A DNA stretch of 64,000 nt from Vagococcus luciliae (GTDB taxonomy: Bacteria; Bacillota; Bacilli; Lactobacillales; Vagococcaceae): assembly GCF_024637875.1 (NCBI RefSeq), contig NZ_CP102451.1, forward strand, positions 1,057,001 to 1,121,000. Reading direction: 5' to 3'. The position numbers and the translations under genes are program-made. A model generated the notes under the pieces. It did no database searches. It saw nothing but the letters and a program-made list of their open reading frames with translations, and was not told the origin of the DNA. Positions 63,807-64,000 of the stretch are shown here, piece after piece (position 1 is the first letter of the stretch; each line of letters opens with the position of its first letter).

Positions 63807-64000
63807 TTATCCAATTATTTTTAATCCGATTGCCGATAATAGAATGACTAAGATACACAATAATCGTTTCCAATTTTTTGATTCGTTAAAATAAATCATC
63901 CCTATAAAGGTACTCCCAATAACACCAATACCTGTCCAAATAGCATAACCAGTTCCCATGGGAATGGTTTTTAATGAAAGACTGAGTAAGAAAAAACTAA
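63807..64000 (-). CDS. Small multidrug resistance (SMR) family transporter, C-terminal part
   Basis: Only about 64 C-terminal residues are inside the window; the 5' end lies to the right. KTIPMGTGYAIWTGIGVIGS, followed by the FIGMIYFNE and RLLCILVILLSAIGLKIIG helices, is a textbook SMR pattern, matching QacE/EmrE/SugE helices 3-4. Such proteins export cationic compounds or guanidinium; the subtype needs the N-terminus. Confidence 0.85.
   Translation of the reverse strand, partial: SFFLLSLSLKTIPMGTGYAIWTGIGVIGSTFIGMIYFNESKNWKRLLCILVILLSAIGLKIIG

Overview
The window is AT-rich chromosomal DNA from a low-GC Gram-positive of the Lactobacillales. An Enterococcaceae member such as Vagococcus or a close relative fits best, but this is inferred from gene content and protein style, not from a marker gene. 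Signs are AAGGAGG-type ribosome sites with many TTG/GTG starts, tRNA-sensing T-box leaders, a mannose-family PTS operon with a cre site, lipobox lipoproteins, and two sortase-anchored giants ending in LPKTG and LPKAG. There is no prophage, insertion sequence, rRNA or tRNA gene.

Layout. 1-3223: end of a type I restriction subunit (HsdR), then an unrecognised lysine-rich protein built from four diverged repeats. 3301-6291 (minus): a three-gene operon DUF2177 - DAK2/DegV fusion - DUF1295, possibly concerned with fatty acids or lipids. 6465-7955: a secreted nuclease lipoprotein and a broken small gene. 8207-12439: a tight co-directional cluster with a UDG-like protein, two zinc-ribbon membrane proteins (one TcaA-like) and a beta-lactamase-fold lipoprotein. 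12557-15340: a promoter and two tandem T-box leaders ahead of an amino-acid ABC transporter; the specifier is best read as CAC (His). 15370-15817: abutting remnants of yjbR and metA. 15970-17322: an APC permease. 17337-22420 (minus): an RpiR regulator and a Man-family PTS/GH13 glucosidase operon whose promoter overlaps a cre site. 22522-23102: truncated CdaR-like regulator and another gene fragment. 23144-23533: a tautomerase.

23876-29212 encodes a 1778-residue cell-wall subtilisin. Then follow an orphan EIIA-Gut-like protein that seems to lack its phospho-histidine, an AI-2E family permease, a LysR regulator, a small hypothetical protein, zwf and an acyl-ACP thioesterase. 34990-38413 is the OpuC compatible-solute transporter, followed by alaA, a DUF2187 protein, nagA and a PepQ-like peptidase. 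43122-44191 (minus) is a membrane-anchored nuclease with a downstream small cytosolic protein, a possible toxin/immunity arrangement. 44329-47797 is an ABC/FtsX exporter; 47939-49907 an NfeD/flotillin pair.

50340-58604 is a 2754-residue adhesin with about five Cna-type A domains and 17 SpaA-type B repeats, the last five of exactly 94 codons and nearly identical. The window ends with prfC, an ECF sigma factor with its membrane partner, a propeller-like lipoprotein, a decayed ORF and the 3' end of an SMR efflux gene. Main themes are surface and secreted proteins, nutrient uptake with well-formed regulatory RNA and DNA sites, and several small spots of gene decay.
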